64,000 bases of DNA from Leptodactylus fallax (GCA_947044405.1 CAMRHE010000012.1:12044001-12108000), one strand, 5' to 3'; shown: positions 33,986-46,979, counted from the first letter of the stretch. Program-made: numbers and translations. The notes: generated by a model from the letters alone, not told the origin.

Positions 33986-36436
33986 CTATCTCTTGGTGTC
34001 AAATATGACATCATAATTGCAAGGATGTGCTGGACAAGTTGCCATGTCATTTTTAATGCAGAGTGAATACTATAAAAACAAAACACAAAAATAATAAAAT
34101 AAAATTAAAATATACATTATATGTACCCCATAATGGTGGCAACTAAAAGTAAGTAAAGTAAAAAAAAAAAAAAATAAAATAAAGACATTATGAATTTCGG
34201 AAGTGGAGATAGATAATATGAAAAAAGTCGCTGAGCCTTAATACCTAAACTACCCTCATCCTTAATTGTTAAACAGTAGTTTTTTTTAAATTAAATTTTA
34301 GTGTAAGAAATCACAATATTGTCACATTGCACTGCACAGTTGGCATGTATAATATATAATCCATCAATAGTCACAGAGATGGGACCTGCATCTGAATCAG
34401 GTATTTATTGCATATCATATAAATAGAGGCATATATACTGAGATGGGGATAGCCCCCTTTCACTCTAGAAGAACATTTCAAAATGCTCTTGCAAACTTGT
34501 AGATCCTGCAGCTGCACTAGTGGGGAGCCAGCTGTCAGTGCTAGCCAGACACCCCATAAACAAGGCAGAGACAGTTTAACTGCCCTTGCTGCCCTGATTG
34601 CTTTAAACATGGTTTTCAATCAAGGGCATAGTTAAAGTTTCATGAGTCCGGGTGCAAGGGGTCAGCATGTGTCTCTCTCCTCCTAACTGCACCCCAACAC
34701 CCAAGTTTTTGGAGTGGAAAGGGAAACATTGTCAAGATTTCAACTGATTCACTGATCTAGTGCACCTCAATCACATCCCTCATTACAGTGGAAGTTTATT
34801 GTTTGTAGCCATATCCTGGATGCCTGCCTGGCTACTCTATTACCCCACTCTGTGTATTATCCCTGGGAAGGCGTTCTGTTTTATAACATCTGCTGTAGAA
34901 AAGAGGAAACCACAGTGTGACGCCAGGTGTTCTGAAGCCAGGTGTCTCTGCAGGTTGAAAACTGCAAGTGTCTGGACAGCAGCTCCATGTCCTCCACTCC
35001 ACCGTCCTAGTGCTGGCAATTACTTGCTGGTGCTTGCTACACCAGGATCCTGCAGATGCACTTCCACATTGGTCTTGACTCACAGCACAGAGCTCAGCTA
35101 CCCCCTGTTTAAACATTGACCCTGTGACCAGGAGGGGCTGGCTGCTTGGCTCAGTTAAACAGTTAAGCCAGCCCTCTTCTCCGTTTAAAAAAATTAGACA
35201 CAACAAAATGGGGTACACATGGCTATTGAACTAAGGCAGACAAATAGCCAGCTTCAAGAACATTACTGGTAACGTGCCAATACAAGGAGACTGGAAGCTT
35301 TCTCCTATGTCGAGACTATTGTGGAAGTGAAGCTCAGGACCCCTGGGCCAGTACTGATATAGTTAGAATAATGTAGCTTTTATTAAAATCTTATTAAATC
35401 CTATTTGCAAACCAACAAAATTTGTTTTTCTTTTCCCTGGACTACCCTTCTAAGGAATCTGTATTGCAATAAACACATTTCCCTTTTGTTTCATGCAGGA
35501 TGTGTTTGATAATGTAGCTTGGTAGCCACTGGTGGAAGAGAAGGGGTGCAAAGTCTCTTGAATGCATATCTAATACAGTGGTTGGCACGCGTCACTGTAT
35601 GTACGCAGGCAGTGAAGGAGACGATCCAGGATTCTCCAGATGGACCAACCAAGGCGAAGGGCTTCAAAAGTCCATTAGGGCAGAGAGAATAACAGAAGGT
35701 GTGCTTGCCTGTAAAAACTGTAGCAAGTACTCTGAGTTGTCTGTCAACACGTTCACTGCTTTATTCACTGAACACTTTATCTGTAAAGTAAATTATTAAG
35801 CATTACTGGTTGTCCACATGTGCATGTTACAACTTGGCTAGAGAAAGGTTGGTAATATGAATATGGAGGATTAAATGCATTATGTGCCATGGTAGAGTGG
35901 TACTATCTGTATGTAACTGAATACTTAGTATAAAATGTTGCTTTGAAGCTGGCCACTCAATTCTCAGTCTAATCCCCCAGGAGAATTCAATTACAATATC
36001 TATAGAACTATGGATGGTAATACCCAAAGCAATAGAACAGACTTATGTCCAAAATAACTAAATTAATTCATTTTATTAAATACATAAATACATGAGCACT
36101 TAAAAAAAAAACACATATATAGTGCAGGACAAAGGCACATTTTAAATCCTGATATTCATAGGCCACATGATCAAAGAACAATCAATACATTTATATACCA
36201 AGCCCTAAAGCCTGTCCATTACTAGTCATGATTGTAAAAGGTATTAAAAACCAAACTTACAACTGTATTCAATTTTTCCGCCTTCCTCAAGGAGTGACAG
36301 GGTGGGGATAGCCAGGGATCAATAAATAGGGAGGTAAATTAGAATGAGGCCAATAAATAGCCAGGCACTCACTACCTGGTGCTTCACTAGACGCTGTGAC
36401 AGGGGACACTGTCCATATGGCAACCAGAGCTGCATC
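33986..36436. other. Unannotated non-coding stretch
   Basis: AT-rich with no recognised transposon ends or exons. The frames at 34760-35218 and 35578-35799 show no domain or splice evidence. Confidence 0.35.
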
Positions 36437-36444
36437 ATCAAAAT

Positions 36445-37737
36445 CAGTGGCATAACTAGGAATGGCTGGGCCCCAAGGCAAACATTTGACATGGGGCCCC
36501 CGGGGCCCCCCCCCCCGAACCGGTTACAGGTCCCCAAACAGTAAAATATGCTCAGCAGAGGCCCCAGATAGTATTATATGCTCAACAGTGGCCCCCACAC
36601 AACATTATATGCTCCACAGTGGCCCCCATACAGCATTATATGCTCTACATTTCTACCCCCACACACAGTATAATATGCTACCCACAGTGGCCCCACACAG
36701 TATAATATGCTCCACACAGTGGTCCCCGCCCAGTATTATATGCTTCTCACAGTGGTACCCACCCAGTATTATATGCCCCCCATAGCGGGCCCCACCCAGT
36801 ATTATATCCTCCCTACAGTGGTTCCCACACAGTATTATATGCTCCCCACAGTGGTCCCCACCCAGTATTATATGCCCCCCACAGTGGCCCCCACCCAGTA
36901 TTATATGCTCTACAGTGGCCCCCACACAGTATTATATGCTCTACAGTGGCCCCCACCCAGTGTTATATGCTCTACAGTATTATATGCTCTACAGTGGCCC
37001 CCACACAGTATTATATGCTCTACAGTGGCCCCTACACAGAATTATAAGCTCCCAACAGCACCCCTCCGCTTCGGTGCTATTATTATACTCTGGGGTCTCC
37101 TCTCCTCAGACCCCAGAGTATAATAATCGGAGGCCCAGGGAAGGTGATTAAAAATAACAAACTCTCATACTCACCTTGCCTTACCTTTCCTTGGCATCCT
37201 CGCTCCATCCTGCCGTCTTCAGCGTCTTCAGGCCCTCTTCTGACGTCGTTGCCGAGGTCTGTGATTGGGCCTCAGCAGTCACATGGGGGAGCTCTGACGT
37301 CATTACGCGGCCGCGCCCCATGTGACCGCTAGGGCCTAATCACAGGCCTCAGTCATGACGGAGGAGCACTGGAGAGATCGCTGCGCCCAGGAGAGGTGAG
37401 AATATGTGTTTATTATTTTCAGTTACCTCCCCTGCCCTGCCATCTATTGTAAAGGGGCCTGCAATAATCCAGGGTCCCTTTCCAATAACAGTATGTATAG
37501 CGGTCGGGGAACCAGGCTTTCCCCGACCGCTATCATAATGGTCCGGGGGCCCGGCCATCTCCAGCTGGCCGTGGGCTCCGTAACCTGCCGGGTCCGTTCG
37601 CGGTCACACCCCCTGCGACCGCGATCATTACTGGTTTGTGGGGTTCGCGGTAGCGGCTGCCACAGGGCTCCGGGGCCCCTAATGTCCCGGGCCCTGTGAC
37701 AGCCGCTACTGCTGCTACCCCGATAGTTACGACCCTG
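36445..37737. mobile_element. hAT-type non-autonomous element, 1293 bp
   Basis: The left end CAGTGGCATAACTAGGAATG and the right end GATAGTTACGACCCTG are inverted repeats. A perfect 8-bp duplication, ATCAAAAT, is at 36437-36444 and 37738-37745. A minisatellite fills 36545-37040. The right half is GC-rich, with ctgtgacagccgctactgctgctacc near the end. Same family as 49010-49680 and 59422-59693. No transposase. Confidence 0.9.
36545..37040. repeat. Minisatellite (about 30-bp unit) inside the hAT element
   Basis: About 16 copies of 'cagtattatatgctccacagtggcccccac' variants. Open frames on both strands here are artefacts of the periodicity. Confidence 0.92.
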
Positions 37738-37745
37738 ATCAAAAT

Positions 37746-38784
37746 GGACCTGCTGGCGCTGCTTGTCATCAGCATCAAGTTATCTCAAGAACTAGACCAC
37801 CTGTACATGTGCAATGAAGTGCTCCGTGCCATGGCGGCCATATTTGTATGTTGTATATGAAAATGATGGACAGCATTTCATACAAAAGGAAAGCTGCATA
37901 TATTGTTTCACAAAAGATCAACAAGCCTTGTTGCACAGCTGGTGAGCATGTCCAACGTTTTAAGCACTGTATGCCCTTCACCAGGTAAGTTAAAGGTGTC
38001 AAAGGGCTTAGGTTGAGACAGCTGGAGGAGTCCCTGGGAGGTGATCCTGGTAGCTGGGCCAGTAGGTTTGCAATGATGGTAGGAAGTGGCTTTCCTTTTG
38101 TATCATACATGCATTCAGAAACCTATTAAATATAAGCAAGATCAAAATATACTGGAGTGCTATCCATCATTTTCATATATTTGAGTGTTGTGGAGGGGTC
38201 TGGTCAGCCCCCTGTGGAATTGTGCAACCATCTGAACTTTCCTGAAAGTGCTGCCTATCACAAATATGTCATTGATTCAGATATTAGCATCCATAGTTCT
38301 GTAGATGTTGCATTATATAATTTGGTACTATAGGCAATATGTACATGCTATAGAATTACTGTTTATATAATATCTAATTCACAATTATTTAATATCAGTC
38401 TAGGTTCACATATTAGCCTAAATAAATTTTGATTAAAAAAACACAAGAGCTAATAGAAATTAGAAATCCTAAAGGAATCAGTAAAATTCTGAAAATGTTG
38501 TTTCATGTTTAGTCTTTAAAAAAATATTCATACCTCCATTTATTTAGCAGCATTTTATTTTTGGTTGTGGCAGCTCAAAGTTGAAAGAAGAGCAGCGATG
38601 AAATCCTGTATAGTAGAGCTATAATATCCACTGATTAATCAGAGAGATCTTTAGATGTGATTGACAGCGTTCTGCACTATATCTTACATAGTACATTTAC
38701 ATATGTTTTGTATTTTTATGTGTCTTTAATCAATCAGATGGTTTAGTAAGTTTTCACTGCAGGATACATTTCAAAAAGCCCCCA
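37746..38784. other. Unannotated non-coding stretch
   Basis: No recognised feature. It ends at the target duplication of the L1 element. Confidence 0.4.
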
Positions 38785-39246
38785 GGATCTTCCCTTTTAT
38801 GTTTAATCAAATTTATTAAAGTTTTATAATAAGAACAGAAAAAAGAAAAGGGAGAGGGGTACAATGCTATGACATCAATATCAGATAAAACAATAACAGA
38901 GGGGGCACGCAGGCCACCTTATTAATGGATAAGGCACAGTAAGGAAAGTTTGGGTAAAAAGGCCAACGAAGCCCGCTACAACAGGATCAGAAATAAATGA
39001 CACAATGACAACTAAAACGACTATAATTTTAGGTGGGTGATAGCTAAAAAAAACAAAAAACCTAAAAGGTCAACTGTAAAGAGCTACCGCAGGGCCACCC
39101 ACCTAACAATAAATTAAAACAATCGTCAATAGGAAGGGGACCAAAAGGGGAACACAGGTGTACAAGACATATGAGACCTAGGACACGACAAGAGCAGGGG
39201 AGGGACACAGGAGGGAGGAGGTAGGAGATGGAACGGAAGGGGAAAT

Positions 39247-40446
39247 TTAGAAATGGAGAGCAGTCAGACACTGCACCAACAGAAAAACAGAACAACACCA
39301 AGTCAAGAAAAAAAAAGAGAGAAACTCAGAGGACTCCTGAAACCCCACCCACGGCTGCCAGAGGGACTCAAATTTGAAGGGGTCGGGCGAGTCCTCAGCC
39401 ACCAGGGCCTCCATTCTCCTAATAAGGAGAAGCTCCTGAAGGAACTCCACCAGGGTAGGCACAGCAGTGCTACGCCAATGCCTGGGGATAACTGTTCTGG
39501 CGGCGGTGAGGAAGTGTCGCAAAAGGTCCCTTTTAACGGCAGAGACCCTCCCCGGTATAATAGAGAGAAGTGCGAGCTGGGGTGAAGGCGTAACAGATCT
39601 GCCACTCACTTTGGCATAAAGCTCAAAGACGGCATCCCAAAAGGGTTTAAGGGCCACGCATTCCCACCAGATATGGTATAAGGTACCTTTTTCGAAACCA
39701 CAGCGCCAACACCGGTCAGAGACGCCAAGGTAGATCCTATGTAAGAGGTCAGGACAGCGGTACCAGCGGGTCAGTATTTTGTAACTCTTTTCCTGCGCAC
39801 CACAGGACAGCGGGAGTTTGTGTGTGTATAGGTAGGATTTATCCCAGTCGGCAGTAGAGAGGCGAGTACCGAGGTCAGACTCCCAGGGGCCAATGTAGGA
39901 GGGAGGCCCAGGTGTAGCGTCTTGGAGGAGAATGCCGTAAAGAACAGAGAGGGCGCGTGGAGTGGTGTCAGTCTGGGAGAGGGCAAGCTCCCGGTCAGTT
40001 AAAGAGGATAAGAGCGTAGGGAGCAGGGAAAACCTGCGGATGAAGGTAGTGAGCTGGCCATGTTCCAACCAGGACAAACGGAGATTGGGATGAGAGGCTT
40101 GCAATTGTGACAGAGAAGGAAGAGAAGTGCCATCCATGACCTGATGCAAACGAACATCATCCCTAGCCAACCAGCAAAGAAATCTGTCGGCGGAGCAACC
40201 CGGTGGGAACATGGGGTTTCGGAACAGAGGGCTGAGAGGACCCGGGACCCTGGCTATGCGACCATCTACGCTTATGAAATCCCAGGTCTTGAGGAAATGA
40301 GAGGATAAAATGGAGTGTCTAATAATACTGGGGCAAAAGTGAGACGGAACCCAGGGCAGGGAGGGGAGATGAGCTGACAGCAAGTCGGCCTCTATAGAGA
40401 ACCACTGCTTGTCCACCCCGCGATAGCACCAGTCAAAAAGGCGCAA
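39247..40446 (-). pseudogene. L1 ORF2 C-terminal fragment (399 codons)
   Basis: An uninterrupted 399-codon frame matching the region after the RT domain of L1/Tx1 ORF2. It includes LFDWCYRGVDKQWFSIE near the start and the terminal zinc-knuckle-like CWRCGFEKGTLYHIWWEC (CxxC...H....C) at about residues 232-249. Endonuclease and RT motifs (YxDD) are absent. The frame begins right where the ORF1 fragment ends (about 40450), so roughly the first two thirds of ORF2 have been deleted. Confidence 0.9.
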
Positions 40447-40452
40447 CAGTAC

Positions 40453-41884
40453 TCATCGCCGGACCTGCAGGCGGAAGGGGAATCTCCAGGAATACGGGTG
40501 ATGGATCAGGAGGTCCAGAAGAGGCTTCAAGGCACGCCGTCTAGCAAGAGTGAGTCTGGACAGGTCCGGGAGCAAGCTGATGGGAGCGTCCTGGAAAACC
40601 ACTTGGCGGGTGTCCCTGGCCTTCCGCATAATGGCCTCCTTGAGCTGGTATCTGTGCACCCGGCAGATGACGTCTCTAGGGTTAGCAGAGTCCAGAGGGC
40701 GTGGGCCCAAAGAGCGGTGCGCCCGGTCCAACTCGAGTGGAGAGTCAGGGGGGACCCCCAAGAGGGAGTTAAAGATGCCACGTAGAGTGGCGTCCAATTG
40801 CTGGGGTTCAATGACTTCAGGGAGGCCCCGTACCCTGATGTTATTCCGTCTGTTCCTGTTCTCGAGGTCGTCTATGAGGTCTGTCAGATGGTGTAATTGG
40901 TGAGTATGAGACAGCAATATGGAGTCATGGGTAGATAACTGGGTAGAAAATGAAGTGGCGGAGGCCTCCAAGGTATCCACTCTTCCCTCTAGTGATTGTA
41001 CCGTGGCACAGACGGCTGACAGTTCTGTTTTGTATGACTGCTCCAGGCGCGCCACATATTCCTCCATGTCAGACTTTGTAGGGATGGCCCGTAGATGGGC
41101 GCTCAATTGACGCAGTTCAGCCAGGGTGTCGGAGGAAGCACCAGAGAAGGAAGGTGCACAGGTTGCAATAGTCCCAGTGAGGTCTCCCGCACTCTGACCA
41201 GCAGAGGCGGGGGGCTGTGACAGGAGTTGTTAACAGAGGAACATGAGGCAGGTACGGGGCCGCCGAGGCTGATAACTGGCTCAGAGGGGCCGTGGTGGTA
41301 TCCAGACAAGGGCTGCGGAAGGTAGGGACGCCCAGTGGAGATGTGGCCAACTGTCACCCAGTGCTAGGAGGAGCTAACAGAGGGGCCTGCAGCACAGGCT
41401 TCAGCGCTGTAGTGGGAGTGGAGAAGGCCACAGGCCAGGGTAAATTAGGTGCCTCCCTACCTCTGGCTGGGTCCAGGAGAGAGCGCTGCAGCGGTACATT
41501 GGTGGCAGTGGAGCGCTGGTGTCCGGAGGATGCGGGGGACGGCGGTAGCGACGGCCAGTCCTGCCCCGCGGTAACTGTTAGGGGAGAAGCGGGGGCTGAG
41601 CGGAGCTCAGACTCCCGCACGGTCCAAGGCTCCGGGGAGCTGATGGAGCAGGCCCCAGTTACCAGTAGAGGCCGGGGCGCCGCTACGTCAGGAGCTGCGG
41701 CGGCCGCCGGCTGCGAACCCGCGGGGGTGCCGCTTGAGGAGGCGGTGACGTCAGGCGCCATTTTGGAGGGCGCACGATGTAGGCCGGGAGCCGGGCCCTG
41801 CAGGAATTTATCCATAGTGGACTCCGTGGAGGCCCCAGGAGGGATAGAAGTCGATCTAGAGGGGATCCGCCGGGACTTGCCCAT
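40453..41884 (-). pseudogene. L1 ORF1 (nucleic-acid-binding protein), broken
   Basis: The N-terminal part starts at ATG 41884 (MGKSRRIPSRST, then MDKFLQ) and is disordered. A stop at about 41354 and a frameshift separate it from the second part (41106 to 40453). The second part has a coiled coil (SYKTELSAVCATVQSLEGRVDTLE region) followed by the RRM start ENRNRRNNIRVRGLPE, typical of L1 ORF1. It ends near PFRLQVRR where the deletion joins ORF2. In life it packages L1 RNA as a trimer; this copy cannot. Confidence 0.9.
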
Positions 41885-42434
41885 AACGCTGGGGGCAGAA
41901 AACAATCCGGTCAGCTGGATCAGCGTCGGTCCGGGTAAGTCGGGGAAAGAGCTGAGGAAGACAAAGCCTCACTCCCCCATAGCCAGGCCACGCCCCCCGG
42001 ATCTTCCTTTTTAGTTTGATAGAATAAGAGTTTACAGTAAATAAGTTCTCTTCTTAGATATAAGCAATACAGAGCTAAGGCTCCATGGGAGACTCTGCCG
42101 CTGAGTCTGCCAAAAATCGGAGGAAAGAAAAGACCTGCAAGGAGGTATATATATATATTATATATATATTAGCTTTTATACACAAGGTTTGTTGTTTCAA
42201 TGTTTTTTGATATTTTAGTTAGAATTTTCTATGGTTCCTGAAGACACAATTATAAGCATTTCATAAGTTTTTACAATTTTATTGACAAATAGATCAAGTT
42301 TATGGAAAGACCCAATGGGAGAATAAACTACATTAGACTAGCATTAGACATTTTTAAATATGTCAACAATATCGTAAACTGTGCCAGATTTTCTATTGTG
42401 TCATGCGGCAATAAAAATCTAATTTTAAGTTCTC

Positions 42435-43796
42435 CCACTTAAAAAGATGAGGCCGGCCTGTAATTGTCATCATAGGTATACCTCAACTATGAGACACAAA
42501 ATGAGAAAACAAATCCAGAAAATCACATTGTCTGATTTTTAAAGAATTTATTTGCAAATTATGGTGGAAAATAAGTATTTGGTCAATAACAAAAGTTCAT
42601 CTCAATACTTTGTTATATATCCTTTGTTGGCAATGACAGAGGTCAAACGTTTTCTGTAAGTCTACACAAGGTTGGCACACACTGTTGCTGGTATGTTGGC
42701 CCATTCCTCCATGCAGAACTCCTCTAGAGCAGTGATGTTTTGGGGCTGTCGCTGGGCAACACGGACTTTCAACTCCCTCCAAAGGTTTTCTATGGGGTTG
42801 AGATCTGGAGACTGGCTAGGACACTCCAGGACCTTGAAATGCTTCTTACGAAGCCACTCTTTCGTCACCTTGGCGGTGTGCTTGCGATCATTGTCATGCT
42901 TTGGATGCAACTCAGCTTTCACTCTCCTCCAAACACGAGTTGTGTTGCTACCAAACAGTTCTACTTTGGTTTCATCTGACCATATGACATTCTACCAATA
43001 CTCTTCTGGAACATCCAAATGCTATCTAGCAAACTTCAGACGGGCCCGGATATGTACTGGCTTAATCAGGGGGACACGTCTGGCACTGCAGGATCTGAGT
43101 CCCTGGCGGCGTAGTGTGTTACTAACGGTAGTCTTTGTTACGTTAGTCCCAGCTTTCTGCAGGTCACTCACTATGTCCCCCCGTGTGGTTCTGTGATTTT
43201 TGTTCACCATTCTTGTGATCATTTTGACCCCACAGGGTGAGATCTTGCGTAGAGCCCCTGATTGAGGGAGATTATCAGTGGTCTTGTATGTCTTCCATTT
43301 TCTAATTATTGCTCCCACAGTTGATTTCTTCACACCAAGCTGCTTGCCTATTGCAGATTCAGTCTTCCCAGCCTGGTGCAGGTCTACAATTTTGTTTCTG
43401 GTGTCCTTCCACAGCTCTTTGGTCTTCACCATAGTGGGGTTTGGAGTGTGACTGTTTGAGGTTGTGGACAGGTGTCTTTTATACTGATAACAATTTCAAA
43501 CAGGTGCCATTACTACAGGTAATGAGTGGAGGACAGAGCAGCCTCTTAAAGAAGAAGTTACAGGTCTGTGAGAGCCAGAAATCTTGCTTGTTTGTAGGTG
43601 ACCAAATACTTATTTTCCACCATAAATTGCAAATAAATTCTTTAAAAATCAGACAATGTAATTTTCTAGATTTGTTTTCTCATTTTGTCTCTCATAGTTG
43701 AGGTCTACCTATGATGACAATTACAGGCCTCTCTCATCTTTTTAAGTGGTAGAAGTTGCACAATTGGTGGCTGACTAAATACTATTTTCCCCACTG
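42435..43796 (-). mobile_element. Tc1-like transposon, left end truncated
   Basis: Long terminal inverted repeats (about 200 bp): acttaaaaagatga, cctgtaattgtcatcatagg and cctcaactatgaga on the left, with their complements on the right. The right end ...TTTCCCCACTG is followed by TA (43797-43798). The left outer ~45 bp (tacagtggggaaaat...) are missing. It contains a deleted minus-strand transposase. Confidence 0.9.
42662..43432 (-). pseudogene. Tc1-like transposase with internal deletion
   Basis: The N-terminal part (43432 to 43022) reads [20 protein letters not shown] with the helix-turn-helix and SGALRKISP. After a frameshift, [10 protein letters not shown] (first catalytic Asp) lies at about 42970. 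It is followed directly by [22 protein letters not shown] and [19 protein letters not shown] (second and third catalytic motifs). The segment that normally holds the KHGGGS..MWG block between the first and second motifs is deleted. Confidence 0.9.
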
Positions 43797-43959
43797 TATT
43801 TTACAAACTGGTGAGAGCATCACATTTCTCTATCAATATAGGCACAAACCTTTAGCTTATGTGTCCAAGGTTTTAATTCTGGCACAGTTTTAGACAGAAT
43901 TCTGATGAATAAGCTTTAGTTTATTTCCCCCCATTATTTACAGTGTTGACCTTTATTTT

Positions 43960-44525
43960 TCAAGACTTCTATAATTCACCCATATATGCTGAATCTCAGC
44001 TTCTGGCCCAAATCCTGACTGATGACAAAACATTCTTGCCTAATCATTGCTTGGATTTTATCACAAAAAGTATGTGCACCCACTTTTTGAGGATTGAAAA
44101 CAGGTTCTCAATGGGATTGAGATCTGGGGAGTTTCCTGGTCATGGACCCAACATGTTAATGCTTTGTTCACAGAGACAGTTATCCCTTTTGCTTTGTGAC
44201 ATGGTGTTCCATAATGTTGTAAAATAAAGCATTGTTCATCACCAAATTGCTCCTGTATTGTTAGAAAAGGCTCTTGCAGGATGTTTAGAAACCCTTCTTT
44301 ATTTAGGGTAGCATTCTCAAGCAAAATTGTGAGTGAGCCCATTCCCTTGGATAAAAAGCAACCCCACACATGAATGGTCTCCGGATGCCTTACAGTTGGC
44401 ATAACACAGCACTCATGGTAGCACTCACTTTTTATTCTCTGAGTATTCATTCTTCCAGAAGCTACTTTTCGTCCACAACTCTGTTCACACTGGCCCGACA
44501 ATGCAATATATTCAGGCCCTGACAA
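43960..44525 (-). pseudogene. Second Tc1-like transposase fragment
   Basis: The minus-strand peptide contains RHPETIHVWGCFLSKGMGSLTILLE, LTIQEQFGDEQCFILQHYGTPCHKAK (a degenerate second catalytic block) and, in another frame, a piece like [17 protein letters not shown]. It is a different Tc1 family from 42435-43796. Terminal repeats are not identified, so it is a relic. Confidence 0.82.
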
Positions 44526-45457
44526 TACAATATATACCTTTTTGCAAGATAAGTCTCCTCTGTTCTCAGACTGTCTCCCTGTGAGCAGGCTAGGAAATCA
44601 GCTCTCAGGGGCAGAGCTTAGATGTCTAAATGCCAGGAAAAGTCTCCTGCGTATTAATACGCAGGAGACTTTTTTCAGTTTGTGAAAATGCTTTTACAGG
44701 CTTTATTGCCATCTCTGCTTGTCAATTGCAACTGTGGCATTTAAGACATTATGGCGCATCTACATCTCCATAATAGGATGAATCACCACCTCTTAGAATG
44801 CCATAACATGACATCAAAGGATCCCAGGTTTGTCAGTACATAGCTTATATTACGTTCTTCCAGAGGCAGGGAATAATAGAAGTGCAAAATATATAATATA
44901 CTGTAATGCAAACACCCCCTAGAGGTACAAAAATTTTTTTTTTTTAAAAAGTTAAAAAAATATATATATATAAAAATTCAAATAACCCCTCTTTCCCTAA
45001 ATCTCATATACAAATAATAAACATATTAGGTATTGCCACACCTGAAAGTGCTCAAACTAGCAAAATATAAAACTCTAAAAATAAGTCGCAAAAATCAATG
45101 CAGAAATTGTTGTTTATCGGGCATTTCACCCCTCCCCCACAAAAAATTATAAATTATTGAATAAAAAGTGATGAAGATGTCATATGTACACCATAGAGGT
45201 ACAATACCAGTCATAATGTCAGTATGTCCTGCTAAAAAAGAGCCCTTACACATGTCTGTTAAAAGAAATTTTGTGGATTCATACTAAGGTGATGCAAAGA
45301 AATTTTTATTTTTTTAATTTTTAAAAATTTTTGTAAAGGCATTGAGACCTAACAAAAACTATAAATTTGCTATCACCATGATTGTGCTGATCCGCAAAAT
45401 AATGTTAACCTGTCATTGTTATTGCACAGGGAATGCTGTAAAAAAACTAAATCTGTA
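44526..45457. other. Unannotated AT-rich stretch
   Basis: Contains a 13-bp foldback (gtctcctgcgtattaatacgcaggagac near 44641) and short TA runs. No other feature seen. Confidence 0.4.
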
Positions 45458-45767
45458 AAGGCCGGTTCACATCTGCTTTCGGTTTCCGTTCAGGGAGTCC
45501 GCTTGGGGACCCCCCCCCGAACAGAAACCTATACACATAGAAAAGCGGTTTACCTAAGGAAACCTGCAGACCCCATAGACTATAATGGGGTCCTTGTGGT
45601 TTCTGCACAAAGCAAGCAGAGAGGAAAGTGCTGCAAGCAGCACTTTCCTCTCCGCATGTTTTGTGCGGAAACCGAGCGGAAACCATACGGACCCCATTAT
45701 AGTCTATGGGGTCCGCAGGTTTCCATAGGTAAACCGCTTTTCTATGCGTATAGGTGTGAACCGGCCC
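45458..45767. mobile_element. Palindromic MITE ('aggccggttcacat' family)
   Basis: The left end aaggccggttcacatctg pairs with the right end ggtgtgaaccggccc. The arms pair over most of their length (agaaaagcggtttacctaag; gaccccatagactataatgg). The tip is gaggaaagtgctgcaagcagcactttcctc at about 45620-45650. A truncated copy lies at 30219-30317. Confidence 0.85.
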
Positions 45768-46613
45768 ATAGAAAATGATACAACTTTTTTTCTTTTTTAA
45801 TTCCACACCCTTTCACATTTTTTTTTTGCATCCTAGTACATATTATGATGTCAATAGGAAGTATAAATTGTCCAGCACAGAAACAGGTCCTCATATGGCT
45901 ATGTGAACAGAAAAATATAAAAGTTATGGGGATCCCACACATTTTGCCAGTATGGAGCCCACAAATTCCTGATGGCACCCCTGTTTGCTATGCCTGCGTC
46001 ACAGCTCTCTCACTATAATCCTGCACATACATAAAGTGCTCCATGGCCATGTCATTCCCCATACAGTACTGTGCATGAATCAGTCATTGACCTATTGGTG
46101 CATGCACAGTACTATAGGAGGTGATGATACAGGGAACATACTCAATAAGGAACAGTACTGGTTACTGGGCAGACATATGTAGTTTTTCAGTGAAGAGACA
46201 TGATGTAAGCTATTACCAGGAAGCTGTTGGGTGGGCCCCTAGAACAAGTTCCTTTGGTGGGCATTAAGCACTTCAGTCCGACACTGCCTATAGCTGTCTA
46301 ATTTTGTGGCTCAGTCCATTCATACAGTGTATAAGTCAGTGACAAACATGGACAGCACAAGGATACCAAGAGCAAGTGAAGTGTGGCACATTCATTGGAA
46401 ACTTCTAAGAGTCCTAACTAAAACAGCAAAGACTATATAAAACTATAATAATGACAGCTTCAATATATAAAAACTATGTACAGTAATGTTATGCCCATAT
46501 AGTGATAGTGAGTGAAGTCTTTTTTGTCTCTGCTGGCTAGTCACAGAATTTCTCCTCAGAAGGCCTGTATTCGGTTGTGGGGGATGTTTCCTCCCCTGCC
46601 AGTCATTTTACTG

Positions 46614-46632
46614 GAATGCCGGGAGTTGTAGT
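46614..46632 (-). promoter_or_regulatory. ZNF143/Staf-type motif in the PRDM5 promoter region
   Basis: The reverse complement reads ACTACAACTCCCGGCATTC, close to the ZNF143 consensus ACTACAATTCCCAGMATGC. It lies about 255 bp upstream of the PRDM5 ATG, a usual position for this promoter element. No TATA box is evident nearby. Confidence 0.6.
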
Positions 46633-46886
46633 TTGCTGAGTGCAAGGAGGGGGGGAAAAAAACACACGTCACTACAGACTGCAAGCCCTCCCACAGCCCA
46701 GGAATGCAGGCATGAAATCCAGAATGAGAAAGGAACTACACAGCCACAGATAAGTAATAAAATGCAGACAAACACACTTTTGTATAGTTACTAGTATAGT
46801 TACTAGTGAGGACCTGCCTAAGATGTTCTATTATTTACTTATTTACTGGTGCCCTGAATTCTTATTTAAATAGCAGAGCCATAAAG

Positions 46887-46979
46887 ATGCTGGGCATGTA
46901 TGTTCCAGACAGATTTTCTCTGAAGTCTTCCCAAGTCCAAGACGGGATGGGGATATACACAAGCAGGAGAGTGAAAAAG
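46887..46979 (+). CDS. PRDM5: PRDM5 coding exon 1
   Basis: Encodes [20 protein letters not shown] and [11 protein letters not shown] (31 codons). As I remember vertebrate PRDM5, this is its N-terminus, which leads into the PR (SET-like) domain. PRDM5 is a nuclear zinc-finger transcription regulator that binds GC-rich sites and recruits chromatin modifiers. The start at 46887 has A at -3 and matches the usual PRDM5 start; the open frame extends upstream, but that part is not conserved. A GT donor (gtttgt) follows at 46980, in phase 0. The next exon is at 57394. Only the 5' part of the gene is in the window. Confidence 0.95.

Larger units (their letters stand above)
38803..41998 (-). mobile_element. 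Tx1-type L1 LINE with internal ORF2 deletion
   Basis: Minus-strand element. The 5' end (41998) starts GGGGGGCGTGGCCTGGC. ORF1 follows, then only the C-terminal part of ORF2, then an AT-rich 3' end. Imperfect target duplications, ggatcttcccttttatg (38785-38801) and ggatcttcctttttag (41999-42014), show insertion by target-primed reverse transcription. The endonuclease and the RT catalytic core are missing. The 5' region (41600-41900) is CpG-rich. Confidence 0.88.

Noticed and set aside
34760..35218. Overlapping 119- and 128-codon frames as a gene
   Set aside because: Antisense to each other, compositionally Cys/Ser-rich without motifs, no splice or start context.
36707..37123. Open frames on both strands rich in repeated peptides
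   Set aside because: Artefacts of the ~30-bp minisatellite, whose period is a multiple of three.
41292..42014. 240-codon plus-strand open frame
   Set aside because: Shadow of the GC-rich L1 5' end and ORF1, which are coded on the minus strand.
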